The notes: generated from the letters alone by a model not told the origin. A DNA stretch of 64,000 bases from Streptomyces sp. V3I8 (GCF_030817535.1 NZ_JAUSZL010000002.1:1426001-1490000), one strand, 5' to 3'. Shown: positions 35,628 to 44,885, counted from the stretch's first letter. Numbers and translations: made by a program.

Positions 35628-36815
35628 GTGACCGCCGACAACCTTCCCCTGATGTCGCTCACCTGGACCGATCACGTCACGGGTCGTCAGGGGCACCTGG
35701 TCGTGGACCGCCTCGTGCGCGGTGTCTGCAGCGGCGGGCTGCGGATGCGGCCGGGCTGCACGCAGGCCGAGGTGGCGGGGCTGGCCCGGGGCATGACCAT
35801 GAAGGAGGCGCTGCACTACAACCCGGAGGGCCGCTACATCCCGTTGGGCGGCGCCAAGGGCGGCATCGACTGCGACCCCCGGGACCCGCAGGCGTACGGG
35901 CTGCTCGTGCGGTACCTGCGCGCCGTGCGCCCGTACATCGAGAACCACTGGACCACCGGCGAGGACCTCGGCCTCAGCCAGGACCTGGTCGACCGGGCCG
36001 CGGCGGAGGCCGGGCTCGTGTCGACGATCCAGGCCGTGTATCCGCTGCTCGACGACGAGGGGGCGGCCCGGCGGCGGCTGGCGGACGCGTTCGCCGTGGA
36101 GGTGGACGGCATCGGCCTGGACGAGCTGGTCGGCGGCTGCGGGGTGGCCGAGTCGGTGCTGGCGGCCCTGGACCGGTCCGGCACGGCGTACCGGGGGACG
36201 CGGGTCGCCGTGCAGGGTCTGGGCACCATGGGCGGGGCCACGGCCAGGTTCCTGGTGCGCGCGGGCCTGAGCGTCGTGGCGGTCGCCGACGTGAAGGGCA
36301 CGATCGCCAACCCTGCGGGCCTGGACGTGGACGCGCTGCTCGCCGCGCGGGACGCGTTCGGCACGGTGGACCGCGCCGCCCTGCGCCCCGCCGACCGCGA
36401 ACTGCCCGGTGACGCCTGGCTGTCCACCGCGGCCGAGGTGCTGGTGCCCGCCGCGGTCTCGTACGCCGTCGACACCGTCAACCAGCGCCGGATCACCGCG
36501 CGTTGGATCGTCGAGGCGGCCAACATGCCCGTCCTGCCCGAGGCGGAGGAACCGCTCGCCGCGCGCGGAATCACCGTCCTGCCGGACGTCGTGGCCAACT
36601 CCGGTACCAACGCCTGGTGGTGGTGGACGCTCTTCGGTGACATCGGGGCCGACGCGGACGAGGCGTTCGCGTACACGCGGCGCTCGATGCGCGCCCTGGT
36701 CGACCTGACGCTCGCCCGTGCGCAGGCCGACGGGACGACACTGCGGGCCGCCGCGCACGCCGTCGCCGCGGAGCGCCTGCCGGTGATCGCGGAGCGCTTC
36801 GGCCGGTACCGCTGA
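35628..36815 (+). CDS. Glu/Leu/Phe/Val family dehydrogenase
   Basis: 395 residues. An amino-acid dehydrogenase that reversibly deaminates an L-amino acid with NAD(P). The dimerisation domain has GLARGMTMKEALHYNPEG, and the substrate/catalytic lysine motif is PLGGAKGGIDCDP at about residues 69-81. The Rossmann fold is VAVQGLGTMGGATARFL near 196-212, and VANSGTNAWWWW follows. The GTG at 35628 has GAGGAG six bases upstream. The specificity (Glu, Leu, Phe or Val) cannot be read with confidence. It is followed by a TetR regulator that may control it. Confidence 0.9.
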   Translation: MTADNLPLMSLTWTDHVTGRQGHLVVDRLVRGVCSGGLRMRPGCTQAEVAGLARGMTMKEALHYNPEGRYIPLGGAKGGIDCDPRDPQAYGLLVRYLRAVRPYIENHWTTGEDLGLSQDLVDRAAAEAGLVSTIQAVYPLLDDEGAARRRLADAFAVEVDGIGLDELVGGCGVAESVLAALDRSGTAYRGTRVAVQGLGTMGGATARFLVRAGLSVVAVADVKGTIANPAGLDVDALLAARDAFGTVDRAALRPADRELPGDAWLSTAAEVLVPAAVSYAVDTVNQRRITARWIVEAANMPVLPEAEEPLAARGITVLPDVVANSGTNAWWWWTLFGDIGADADEAFAYTRRSMRALVDLTLARAQADGTTLRAAAHAVAAERLPVIAERFGRYR

Positions 36816-36926
36816 CGGCTCCCACGGTGCCGGTGACGTGCCCGCGCGGTACCGGTGGCGTCCTCCACGCGGCCGGTAACCGCCCCTGTGACGGTGCCGC
36901 CCCCGACCAGGCCATAGGGTTGTCCG

Positions 36927-37541
36927 GTGGCAAGGGTGCGGTTGGGTGTGGCGCAGCGGCGCGAGGAGTTGCTGCGGGCCGCCGTCCGGCAGATCGAGGA
37001 GCACGGTGTCTGCGCGGTGCGGATCGCCGATGTGGCGAACGCGCTGGGGGTGAGCAACGCCCTGGTGCTCTACCACTTCTCCACGAAGGAGAAACTGGTC
37101 GCCGCCGCGTTCACGTACGCGGCCGAGGACGACCTCGCCCACCTGCGCAAACTGCTCGGCCGCCGCACGACCGCACGGCGCAGGCTGCGGGCCGCCGTGC
37201 GCTGGTACGCGCCGACCGGGCAGGCCAAGGGCTGGCGGCTGTGGATCGAGGGCTGGGCGGTCGCACTGCGCGAGCCGGCGCTGCGGGACGTCACCCGTGA
37301 CCTGGACCGGCAGTGGAAGGCCGCGCTCATCGAGGTCATCGCCGAGGGGGTGGCCGGAGGCGAGTTCCGGTGCCCGGACCCGACGGGCACGGCGCTGCGT
37401 CTGACCGCCCTGCTGGACGGACTGGCCGTGCAGATGACGGCGTACCCGGGCGCGGTGTCACGCACCCGCACCCAGCAGTGGGTGGACGAGGCACTGGCCC
37501 GCGAACTGGGCCTCGACGAAGGGGCGTTGCGCGAGAGGTGA
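36927..37541 (+). CDS. TetR-family transcriptional regulator
   Basis: 204 residues. The N-terminal TetR helix-turn-helix reads RREELLRAAVRQIEEHG, VRIADVANALGVSNALVLYHF and STKEKLVAAAF (about residues 11-63). The C-terminal ligand domain is of the BetI-like TetR_C group (RWYAPTGQAKGWRLWIEGW). The start is GTG 36927. It lies 111 bp behind the amino-acid dehydrogenase and ends at a hairpin terminator; local regulation is likely but unproven. Confidence 0.9.
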   Translation: MARVRLGVAQRREELLRAAVRQIEEHGVCAVRIADVANALGVSNALVLYHFSTKEKLVAAAFTYAAEDDLAHLRKLLGRRTTARRRLRAAVRWYAPTGQAKGWRLWIEGWAVALREPALRDVTRDLDRQWKAALIEVIAEGVAGGEFRCPDPTGTALRLTALLDGLAVQMTAYPGAVSRTRTQQWVDEALARELGLDEGALRER

Positions 37542-37543
37542 CC

Positions 37544-37576
37544 GGTGCCGCCCGACGGCACCGGCCGGGCGGCACC
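37544..37576 (+). terminator. Hairpin terminator after tetR
   Basis: An 11-bp stem GGTGCCGCCCG / CGGGCGGCACC, two bases after the TetR stop. Confidence 0.65.
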
Positions 37577-37645
37577 GGCCACCCCTCGAAATCCCCTCCC
37601 CACGGACCTCGCGGAGCCTTCAGGCCTCCGGGATTTTCCGGATCT

Positions 37646-38479
37646 TCAGGCCACGGCCTCGATCCACGTCTTGATGTCGCCCGGTGACAGGCTTCCCTTC
37701 GCCACCACCCGGTCGCCCGAGGACTCCCCGCGCAGCCGCCGGCCGATCCACGGCACGAGGTACTCCCGGGCCCATTGGATGTTGTCGCGCCGTACCTCCG
37801 ACGTGCCGCGCGGCGGCAGCGGCGGCCAGGGCTGGTCCGGATCCGCCGGCACCTCGAGGCCGAGGACCTGACCGGCGCGCAGGGCCACCCGGGTGTGCCC
37901 CTCGGGCGACAGGTGCAGCCGGTCGCCGTCCCAGGCCCGCCGGTCCTGGATGGTCCTGAGCGACCACAGGTCCAGCACCGGGCAGTTGTACCGGTCGGCG
38001 ATGGCCCGCAGATGCAGGTTGTAGGTGGCGATCTTGCCGCGCATGTGCCGGAGCACGGGCACGCCACGGGTGTCGAACCCGGTGGTCACCAGGACCGTGC
38101 CGACGGCCGACGTCAGGTCCGCGACGGCCCGCTCGTAGCGCTCCGCGACCTCGTCGGGATCGGTGCCCGGCCGGATGATGTCGTTGCCGCCCGCACAGAA
38201 GGAGACCAGGTCCGGAGCGAGCTCCCTGGCCCGCTTCAGCTGGTGCTCGACGATCTGGTCGAGCAGCTTCCCGCGGACCGCGAGGTTGGTGTAGCCGAAG
38301 TCGCCCTCGGGCCGCCGGTCCGCGAGCAGCACCGCGAACCGGTCCGCCCAGCCGACGAAGGACCCGTCCGGGCCGGGGTCGCCGACGCCCTCGGTGAAGC
38401 TGTCCCCCACCGCCACGTACGACCCGATCACTGATCTGTTGTCGTCTTTTCTGTTGCCGTCTCTCGAATCGTCTGCCAC
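37646..38479 (-). CDS. SGNH/GDSL-family hydrolase
   Basis: 277 residues. SGNH esterase/lipase fold: block I VAVGDSFTEGVGD (catalytic Ser, about residues 23-35), block II glycine in NLAVRGKLLDQI, block III CAGGNDIIRPG (Asn), and block V DRLHLSPEGHTRVA (catalytic Asp-x-x-His, about 187-200). No signal peptide, so a cytoplasmic acyl-esterase. The start is GTG 38479. The substrate is unknown. It stands alone, oriented opposite to tetR, and the two genes converge. Confidence 0.9.
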   Translation of the reverse strand: MADDSRDGNRKDDNRSVIGSYVAVGDSFTEGVGDPGPDGSFVGWADRFAVLLADRRPEGDFGYTNLAVRGKLLDQIVEHQLKRARELAPDLVSFCAGGNDIIRPGTDPDEVAERYERAVADLTSAVGTVLVTTGFDTRGVPVLRHMRGKIATYNLHLRAIADRYNCPVLDLWSLRTIQDRRAWDGDRLHLSPEGHTRVALRAGQVLGLEVPADPDQPWPPLPPRGTSEVRRDNIQWAREYLVPWIGRRLRGESSGDRVVAKGSLSPGDIKTWIEAVA

Positions 38480-38592
38480 GTCGGCCCATGATTCACCTTG
38501 GGGTGTGAGCTACGCGACCGTAGGAAGGGGTTGACGCGCGGTGAGATAAGCCACTTGTCAAGTGTTGGTCAATCCAGGAATACAGAGCTCCT

Positions 38593-39312
38593 TCAGGTAC
38601 GTTTCCGCAGCTCCCGTACGTGGAAGTCGCTGATCGCGAAGTGGCTCCAGGTGGTCCGGAAGGCGAAGTGCCCGCTCGTGTACGGCTCCGGGTCCGTGTG
38701 GTCGAGAACGAGCCGGCCGTTGTTCCACCACTGGACCGTCGAACCGTCCGAGACGATCCGGACCCGGTTCGGCCGGTTCGCGGTGAGCAGGGGCTCCGTG
38801 TAGTCGTGGATCAGCGGCCGTACGCCCGCCTCGCCGACGTAGCGGCGCAGCCTGGTCGTGGTGTTGCCGTTCGCGCCGTATCCCACGTAGTACGTCCTGA
38901 GGTGGTCGTAGGTCGCGAGCGCACCGTCGCGGGGCGTGGCGAAGAGGTCGTCGGGCGAGCGGGCGTCGATGGCGTTCCAGAAGTTGTTGAGGTCCGAGAC
39001 GCGGTCGTTGACGCCGCCCGCGCCGATCGGGACGGCGGTGTACCCGATGACGTACGGTCCGCGGAGCGCGTGCCTGAACCAGACCGTCGCACCGCCGGGT
39101 ACGTCGATGTCCAGGACACCCCGGGAGGCGGTGACGCTGCCGCCGTCCTGCAGTTCGGTCACCCACCGGCCGAGGCCGTGCCTGAAGTCGTCGCGGGCGA
39201 GGATCCGCCCCGGGCGGTGGCGGTCCGCGGCGCCCGCCGGCGCTCCGGGGACGAGCGCGGCGAGGCCGGCGCCTGCGGCCAGGGCTCCGAACGCCCTGCG
39301 TGTGGTCGTCAT
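38593..39312 (-). CDS. Tat-exported DUF6250-like protein
   Basis: 239 residues. The N-terminus MTTTRRAFGALAAGAGLAAL is a twin-arginine signal with a cleavage-like GAPAGAA near residue 28. The mature part reads ARDDFRHGLGRWVTELQDGG, GVLDIDVPGGATVWFRHALRGPYVIGY and TVQWWNNGRLVLDH, typical of the concanavalin-like DUF6250 beta-sandwich found near polysaccharide-degrading enzymes. It is probably secreted and carbohydrate-related. The ATG at 39312 has GGAGGAA nine bases upstream. Confidence 0.8.
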   Translation of the reverse strand: MTTTRRAFGALAAGAGLAALVPGAPAGAADRHRPGRILARDDFRHGLGRWVTELQDGGSVTASRGVLDIDVPGGATVWFRHALRGPYVIGYTAVPIGAGGVNDRVSDLNNFWNAIDARSPDDLFATPRDGALATYDHLRTYYVGYGANGNTTTRLRRYVGEAGVRPLIHDYTEPLLTANRPNRVRIVSDGSTVQWWNNGRLVLDHTDPEPYTSGHFAFRTTWSHFAISDFHVRELRKRT

Positions 39313-39502
39313 GGCGCGGTTCCTCCGGGGGTGGTGAGCGACGGCTCCGGCACCGCCATGGGTGCGGAAAGCGCTTGTGGAGATCACTCTGGCGCCTGCC
39401 GCCCACCCGTGTCGACGCTCCGCCCGGCCACGCCACGAGACCGCAACACGCCGCGCCCGTCGCGCGGGCGGTACGGGCCGTACCGTCCGCGCGACGGCAT
39501 GC

Positions 39503-39537
39503 CGAAGGCCGGACCCCGTGACGGGGTCCGGCCTTCG
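39503..39537 (-). terminator. Hairpin terminator after LysM/M23 peptidase gene
   Basis: A long stem, CGAAGGCCGGACCCC paired to GGGGTCCGGCCTTCG, around a short loop, 21 bp beyond the peptidase stop. Confidence 0.8.
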
Positions 39538-39557
39538 AAGGACGTGCCGAGCGGGTG

Positions 39558-40496
39558 TCAGACGGAAACGCCCTTGGCACGCAGGTACGCCAGCGGGTCC
39601 ACGTCCGAGCCGTAGTCCGGGGTGGTGCGGATCTCGAAGTGCAGGTGCGGGCCGGTGACGTTGCCCGTCGCGCCGGAGAGGCCGACCTGCTGTCCGCCGG
39701 TCACGGCCTGGCCGGCCGAGACGGACAGGGAGGACAGGTGGGCGTACTGGGCGTAGTGGCCGTCGGCGAGCCGGATGACGACCTGGTTGCCGTACGCGCC
39801 GCCCCATCCGGCGGAGACCACCGTGCCCGCGCCGACGGACTTGAGCGAGGTGCCGGTGGGCACCACGAAGTCGACACCGGTGTGGTAGCCGCTGGACCAC
39901 ATGCTGCCGGACATCTTGTACGAGGTCCCGATCGACGCACCCGCGACCGGCAGCGAGAAGCCGCTGGAGGCCGACGGAGCGGTCGAGGTGGCGGCGGAGG
40001 TGTCCGTGGCCCTGGACGTCGTGGCCGGCTTCTTGGCGGTGGACCGCCCGGCCGCCTCGGAGGCGTCGGAGCCGGTGGTGGCCGCGGCCCCGCCGAGCGT
40101 GAGCTTCAGGCCCGGATGGATGAGCGACGGGTCGCCGCCGACCACGGTGCGGTTGTCCGAGTACAGCTTCTTCCAGCCACCGTCGACGTCCTGCGTGTCG
40201 GCGATCTTCGACAGGGAGTCGCCCGAACGCACGGCGTACGTCTTGGTGGTGACCTTCTGCGCCCCGGTCTTCCCCGCTCCGGCCTTCTTGTCGGCGGCCG
40301 GTGCGGACTTCGGGGTTTCGCTCGCGACGTTCGAGGCACTCGCGACGGAGTCGGCGGCGGACTGCGGGGTGGCGGCGTGCGCTCCGGCCGCGCCGAGCAG
40401 CGGGAGGGCGAGGGCCGCGCCCCCGGTTCCGGCCACGGCTATGGAGCGGGTGAAACGCTGGGACCTGGGACGGCGGTGCTTACCCTTCGCGGGCAT
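39558..40496 (-). CDS. Secreted LysM / M23 endopeptidase
   Basis: 312 residues. A Sec signal peptide (basic KGKHRRPRSQRF, then hydrophobic core, AHAA end near residue 42) is followed by a LysM domain at about 88-135 (TYAVRSGDSLSKIA ... LIHPGLKLTL). A Ser/Thr/Ala linker leads to a peptidase M23 domain whose zinc ligands lie in GYHTGVDF and HLHFEIR. It cleaves peptidoglycan cross-links outside the membrane. It follows a c-di-AMP riboswitch, as do other Streptomyces cell-wall hydrolases, tying it to osmotic control, germination or growth. Confidence 0.93.
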   Translation of the reverse strand: MPAKGKHRRPRSQRFTRSIAVAGTGGAALALPLLGAAGAHAATPQSAADSVASASNVASETPKSAPAADKKAGAGKTGAQKVTTKTYAVRSGDSLSKIADTQDVDGGWKKLYSDNRTVVGGDPSLIHPGLKLTLGGAAATTGSDASEAAGRSTAKKPATTSRATDTSAATSTAPSASSGFSLPVAGASIGTSYKMSGSMWSSGYHTGVDFVVPTGTSLKSVGAGTVVSAGWGGAYGNQVVIRLADGHYAQYAHLSSLSVSAGQAVTGGQQVGLSGATGNVTGPHLHFEIRTTPDYGSDVDPLAYLRAKGVSV

Positions 40497-40510
40497 GACG
40501 AATTCCTCTC

Positions 40511-40640
40511 CGGCGCCTGCGAGGTGAGCTGTCGGGTGCGGGCTGGAGATGCCCGGCCGTGCTGTCGCACGGCTTAACCCCGAGCCCGTTCCGGAGACCG
40601 GAACAGGCGTAGTACCTGTGGGTCCCCCGCTCCTGCCGTG
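40511..40640 (-). ncRNA. ydaO-type c-di-AMP riboswitch
   Basis: In the 5' UTR of the M23 peptidase gene the minus strand shows the conserved ydaO blocks in order: GCGGGGGACCC at the 5' side, GGGGTTAAGCCG in the middle, and CCGACAGCTCACCTCGCAGGC at the 3' side, about 15 bases before the start. c-di-AMP binding in this class normally turns off expression of cell-wall lytic enzymes and osmolyte transporters. Confidence 0.88.
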
Positions 40641-40962
40641 GATCGGGTGGGTGTGCGGATTCCGGGCGGCGGCAGGATTGGGCGTCCGTCCGGATTGGAG
40701 GTGAACGTAAGCGACATGAAGAGGCGGAAACAACCTTCGGGGTTTCCTGTGTCCCCTGTTTCCTTGATCCTCCGATGGAATACCGGTCACCCTGCGTGAA
40801 TACGGGCCGCCTTTTCCTTGCTGCGGCCCTGGAAACAAAGTGGACTTACGTGAGCATGGCGACAGCGGAACGTCACGGATATGACGCTGCTCACGGCGCA
40901 CGGCCCCAGGAGCCTTCATTCCGGCACGAGTTGGAACGAAGGCTCCATTGCGGACACATCCG
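40641..40962. other. Promoter region upstream of the riboswitch
   Basis: 322 bp with no coding frame worth calling. It must contain the promoter of the riboswitch-peptidase unit and the end of the GH36 transcript. I see no clear -10/-35 pair or hairpin. Confidence 0.4.
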
Positions 40963-43071
40963 TCACATGCGACGCAGCCGGACAACTGCCGCGTCGAGAT
41001 CCCCGCGCAGCCCCGTCCGCACCCCGTGGTGCAACAGCACCGCACCCCGGTGCACTTCGCCCGTTTCGAGGCATTCGTACGATGCTGACGGGTCGAGTCC
41101 GCGCAGCCGCAGCGGCGGGACCGGCTCGCCGTGGTGCTGGGCCTGCAGCCAGGCGAGGACGACGGTCTCGCCGCCGCGGACGTACTGGACGGCGCTCAGC
41201 CCGCCCTCCGGCGCCCGCAGCCGGTACAGGTCGCCGCCCTGCACGACGGGCCGGATCTCCTTGTAGAGGTCCACCCAGGTCCGCGCCTCGGCCAGCTCCC
41301 CGGCGCTCCACCGGGTGAGGTCGCCGCCGACTCCGAGCACCCCGGCCATCGCGCTCACGAACCGGAAGCGCAGCGAGCTGACCCGCCCGTTGAGCTGGGT
41401 GTTCGGGCTGTCTGTGACCCAGGCGGCCATGGCCCGCGCGGGATGCACCTGGCTGTACCCGTGCTGGATGGCGAGCCGGTCGAGCGGGTCGGTGTTGTCG
41501 GAGGTCCACACCTGGTCCGTACGGGCCATGATCCCGAGGTCGATCCGCCCGCCGCCGCCCGAGCAGGACTCGAAGGCCACGTGGGGGTGGGCCGCCCGCA
41601 GCCGGTCCAGCAGGCGGTACAGGGCGTGCACATGGTCCACCCACAGCCGCTGCGGATACGCCTCGCCGGGCCAGCCCGCGTCGGTGAAGCAGCGGTTGAA
41701 GTCCCACTTCACGTAGTCGATCGGCGCGCTGGAGAGCAGCGCGTCGAGCTGTTCCCACAGGTACTCCTGGACGTCCTCGCGGGCGAGGTTCAGGACGAGC
41801 TGGTTGCGCAGTTCCGTGCGCCTGCGGCCCGGCTGGAACTGCACCCAGTCGGGGTGCGCGCGGTACAGCTCGCTGTCCGGGTTGACCATCTCGGGCTCGA
41901 CCCAGATGCCGAACTGCATCCCGAGCCCGTGCACGTAGTCGCTCAGCGGGGTGAGGCCGCCGGGGAAGCGGTCCCGGTTGACCGTCCAGTCGCCGAGCCC
42001 GGCCCGGTCGCTGGTGCGCGCCCCGAACCAGCCGTCGTCCACCACGAACAGCTCGATCCCCGCGTCGGCGGCCCGGCGGGCGAGCGCCCGCTGCTGCTCC
42101 TCGGAGATGTCGAACTCGGTGGCCTCCCAGGAGTTGTAGAGCACGGGCCGGTACCGGTCCGCGTCCGGGATCACGTGCGCGCGCTGGTACGCGTGCCAGG
42201 CACGGCTCGCCCCGCCGAAGCCACCGTCGCTCCACAGCCCCGCGAAGACGGGCGTGACGAAGCTCTCCCCCGGCTCCAGCCGCAGCAGGCCCGAGTCGTC
42301 GTACCCGGCGCCGCCGGTGATCTGCACGCGCGCGTCCGGCAGTTGCGCCACCGCGATCCGCCAGGTCCCCGACCAGGCGAGCGCGCAGCCGTAGACCTCG
42401 CCCAGCTCCTCGGTCGCCGTGCCGTCCGCGTCCAGGGCGACCCACGGCAGGTGCTGGTGCCCGGTGTGCCCGCGCCGGCTGCCGATGATCTTCTCGCCGT
42501 AGGTGAGCTCCGAGCGCGTGAGCCGTGACTCGGCCGCCCACCGTCCGTGCAGCTGGGACAGCCGCCACCCGTCGCGCAGCGGCAGCGTCCAGGTCGCGGA
42601 GTCGGCCCGCAGCACCTCCAGGGCGGGCCCCTCGTTGGCGAGGGTCACCCAGCGCTCGACGACGTCGCCACCGGCCCGCATCCGGTAGTGCAGGGTGATG
42701 CCGAGCCCGGAGTCGGAGAACCGCAGCCGCAGCTCGCCCCCGCCGGCCCCCTCCGCCCCCTCGGCCTCGTCGGTCTCGTACCCCTCGAAGCGCCACTCGG
42801 TGCCGCGCCTGTCCGGTGTCCGCACGGACAGCGCGGGCCGCACGAAGCGGGGACCGCCCTCGACCGGGTACTCCTCGTGGCCGTCGAGGGTCGCCTCGAA
42901 CGCCCAGTACTCCGGGCCGGGACCCGCGGCGAGCGCCTCGGCGTCGGCGAGTGCGATCCTCGGGCCCCAGTGCAGATGAAGCAGCTCGTCCTCGTCACCG
43001 AGCCGCAGGCCGTAGCTGCTCGTGGGCCCCGAAAGAAGCCACGTACGGCCGTCTGCGCCGATCTCTACCAT
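40963..43071 (-). CDS. Alpha-galactosidase, GH36 family
   Basis: 702 residues, no signal peptide. An N-terminal beta-supersandwich is followed by a TIM barrel. The nucleophile Asp is in VKWDFNRCF (about residues 452-460), and the acid/base Asp in WTSDNTDPLDR near 515-525 after the family signature ESCSGGGGRIDLGI. The substrate-site strand VVDDGWFGAR and GLGMQFGIWVEPEMVN are also typical of bacterial GH36. It hydrolyses alpha-galactosides such as melibiose or raffinose in the cytoplasm. The ATG at 43071 has GAGGG five bases upstream; 43104 is a possible longer start. No transporter genes adjoin it. Confidence 0.94.
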   Translation of the reverse strand: MVEIGADGRTWLLSGPTSSYGLRLGDEDELLHLHWGPRIALADAEALAAGPGPEYWAFEATLDGHEEYPVEGGPRFVRPALSVRTPDRRGTEWRFEGYETDEAEGAEGAGGGELRLRFSDSGLGITLHYRMRAGGDVVERWVTLANEGPALEVLRADSATWTLPLRDGWRLSQLHGRWAAESRLTRSELTYGEKIIGSRRGHTGHQHLPWVALDADGTATEELGEVYGCALAWSGTWRIAVAQLPDARVQITGGAGYDDSGLLRLEPGESFVTPVFAGLWSDGGFGGASRAWHAYQRAHVIPDADRYRPVLYNSWEATEFDISEEQQRALARRAADAGIELFVVDDGWFGARTSDRAGLGDWTVNRDRFPGGLTPLSDYVHGLGMQFGIWVEPEMVNPDSELYRAHPDWVQFQPGRRRTELRNQLVLNLAREDVQEYLWEQLDALLSSAPIDYVKWDFNRCFTDAGWPGEAYPQRLWVDHVHALYRLLDRLRAAHPHVAFESCSGGGGRIDLGIMARTDQVWTSDNTDPLDRLAIQHGYSQVHPARAMAAWVTDSPNTQLNGRVSSLRFRFVSAMAGVLGVGGDLTRWSAGELAEARTWVDLYKEIRPVVQGGDLYRLRAPEGGLSAVQYVRGGETVVLAWLQAQHHGEPVPPLRLRGLDPSASYECLETGEVHRGAVLLHHGVRTGLRGDLDAAVVRLRRM

Positions 43072-43239
43072 CAAGCCCTCACATATTCGAACAGGCACGC
43101 TCAAGCCCCAACATCATCAGGGCCGACCCGCCCTTCGGGCAACGCCTGTGGACAACTCATCGGCCCGTGAACCGATGTCGTATCGTCGGATACGCACCTC
43201 GCCGACGAGCCGCGTCGGCAGCCGAGGGGAGGAGCCCCC

Positions 43240-44037
43240 GTGACGCAGCAGGTCCCGTCGACCGAGCCCGAGCTGACCGGAGTGCGCAACTTCCGCGACG
43301 TGGGCGGCCTGCCGACGGTGGACGGCCGGCGTCTGGCGTACGGGCGGCTCTTCCGCAGCGGCCACCTCGCGCACGCGACGGCGTCGGACGCCGCGTTCCT
43401 GGCCTCCCTGGGCCTGCACACGATCTTCGACTTCCGCAACGCGGCCGACCACAAGCTCGAGGGCGCCGATGTCGAGCTGCCCGGGGTGCGCAATGTGAAC
43501 CTGCCGCTGTCGGACCCGGCGGACGGCGCGGAGTTCTGGAAGATGGTCCGCGACGGGAATCTGGAGCAGCTGCGCGAGCTGCTCTCGGACGGCCGGGCGG
43601 CGGACCGCATGATCGGCTCGTACCGCACGATCATCAAGGACCGCACCGCCGAGCACCGTCAGGTGCTGCACGCGCTGGCGGAGGGCAGCGTCCCGGCGCT
43701 GATGCACTGCGCGGCGGGCAAGGACCGGGCCGGTCTCTCCGTCGCCGTGACGCTCCTCGCCGTCGGCGTCGAGCGCGAGGCCGTCATGACGGACTACCTG
43801 GAGTCGAACGCGGCGCACCGCCGCTACAAGGTCCACCGCAGCGGCTCCGCCGCCTCGGCGTACACCCCCGAGGTGATGGAGTTGCTGAGCCCTCTCTTCG
43901 ACGCCCGCGCCGAGTACCTGACGGCGGCGTTCGACACGATCGAGGAGACGTGGGGCGGGGTCGACGCGTACCTGGAGCAGGGCCTCGCCGTGACCCCGCG
44001 GGTACGGGAGCGGCTGCGCGAGCGGTTCCTCGACTGA
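43240..44037 (+). CDS. Protein-tyrosine/dual-specificity phosphatase
   Basis: 265 residues. A tyrosine-phosphatase fold of the Y_phosphatase3/PtpA-lipid group: NFRDVGGLPTVDGRRLAYGRLFRSGHL at the N-terminus, then FDFRNAADHK, and the P-loop HCAAGKDRAG (Cys nucleophile near residue 163, general HC-x5-R pattern with GKDR). Members act on phosphotyrosine or phosphoinositides. The GTG at 43240 follows GAGGGGAGGAG. Monocistronic; divergent from the GH36 gene. Confidence 0.92.
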   Translation: MTQQVPSTEPELTGVRNFRDVGGLPTVDGRRLAYGRLFRSGHLAHATASDAAFLASLGLHTIFDFRNAADHKLEGADVELPGVRNVNLPLSDPADGAEFWKMVRDGNLEQLRELLSDGRAADRMIGSYRTIIKDRTAEHRQVLHALAEGSVPALMHCAAGKDRAGLSVAVTLLAVGVEREAVMTDYLESNAAHRRYKVHRSGSAASAYTPEVMELLSPLFDARAEYLTAAFDTIEETWGGVDAYLEQGLAVTPRVRERLRERFLD

Positions 44038-44050
44038 CTACGCCGGGGGG

Positions 44051-44176
44051 CTACTGGTTCTGGGCCCCGAGCGTGAACAGCAGGTAGATGAAGGCGGCGA
44101 AGACGTGCCCGACCGCCACGTAGATGATGAGCCGGACCCACAGCGCGCGCGGGAACTTCTCCTCCAGGTCCTTCAC
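44051..44176 (-). CDS. DUF6126-like small membrane protein
   Basis: 41 residues from GTG 44176: an acidic-basic head (KDLEEKFPRALWVR) and one membrane helix (LIIYVAVGHVFAAFIYLLF). This is the pattern of DUF6126 proteins. The start overlaps the stop of the XRE-cupin gene (GTGA at 44173-44176), and such pairs recur in Streptomyces. It probably functions together with that regulator, perhaps as a membrane anchor or toxin-like partner; function unknown. Confidence 0.75.
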   Translation of the reverse strand: MKDLEEKFPRALWVRLIIYVAVGHVFAAFIYLLFTLGAQNQ

Positions 44177-44778
44177 GAATCTTCTCCTGAGGTCGTCGTC
44201 GGTCCGAGGCACAGGGCGGCCGTCGGGCTCTGCAGCAGGGTGTGCACGAAGAGGAGCTCGGCCCCGTCCCGGTCCGCGGCGGCGATCCGGTGGGGGGTCA
44301 GCGAGTCGAAGTGGGCGCTGTCCCCGGGCGCGAGGACGTGCGCGGTGTCCCCGAGGCGCAGCCGCAGCCGCCCCTGGAGGACGTACAGCCACTCCTCGCC
44401 GGGGTGGACCCGCACGATGTCGCCCTGCGTCCCGTGGGGGACGTGCACGCGCAGGGACTGCATACCGCGTCCGGCGGCGCCGGCCTGCCGATACGTCCAG
44501 CCGCCGGCCTGCGTGGGCTCCATGTCGGCACAGCGCACGACCGCGTCCCGTTCGGCAGCCGTCTCACCGAGCAGGTCGGAGACGGTGGTGGCGTAGACGC
44601 GGGCCAGCGCGAGGAGCATCGGCAGCGAGGGCTGGCGCTGCCCGGTCTCCAGCCGGGAGAGGTGGGCGGGGGAGAGTCCGGCTGCGCCGGCCGCGGACTC
44701 CAGGGTGAGGGCCGCGCGGCGGCGCAGAGCACGTAGCTGGGGGGCGACGGTGGGGTGCGTACCCTTGTCAGGGTTCAT
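44173..44778 (-). CDS. XRE-family regulator with cupin domain
   Basis: 201 residues. The helix-turn-helix (about 13-67) reads LRALRRRAALTLESAAGAAG, then LSPAHLSRLETGQRQPSLPML. The cupin barrel (about 110-185) has IVRVHPGEEWLYVLQGRLRLRLG and LAPGDSAHFDSLTPHRI. The ATG at 44778 is chosen; upstream codons lack similarity. Coupled to the DUF6126 gene. It lies 107 bp downstream of hpnO on the same strand, but belongs to a common chromosomal pair and need not be part of the hopanoid operon. Confidence 0.9.
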   Translation of the reverse strand: MNPDKGTHPTVAPQLRALRRRAALTLESAAGAAGLSPAHLSRLETGQRQPSLPMLLALARVYATTVSDLLGETAAERDAVVRCADMEPTQAGGWTYRQAGAAGRGMQSLRVHVPHGTQGDIVRVHPGEEWLYVLQGRLRLRLGDTAHVLAPGDSAHFDSLTPHRIAAADRDGAELLFVHTLLQSPTAALCLGPTTTSGEDS

Positions 44779-44885
44779 GCGTCCATTGAGCCGCACCCTT
44801 GCCCCGGAGGCAAATAACTTGCCCCTGAGGCAAAAGATGCCGGCCCCCAGGAACCCCACCGACGGCCTACGGCCGGCCGCAGGGC

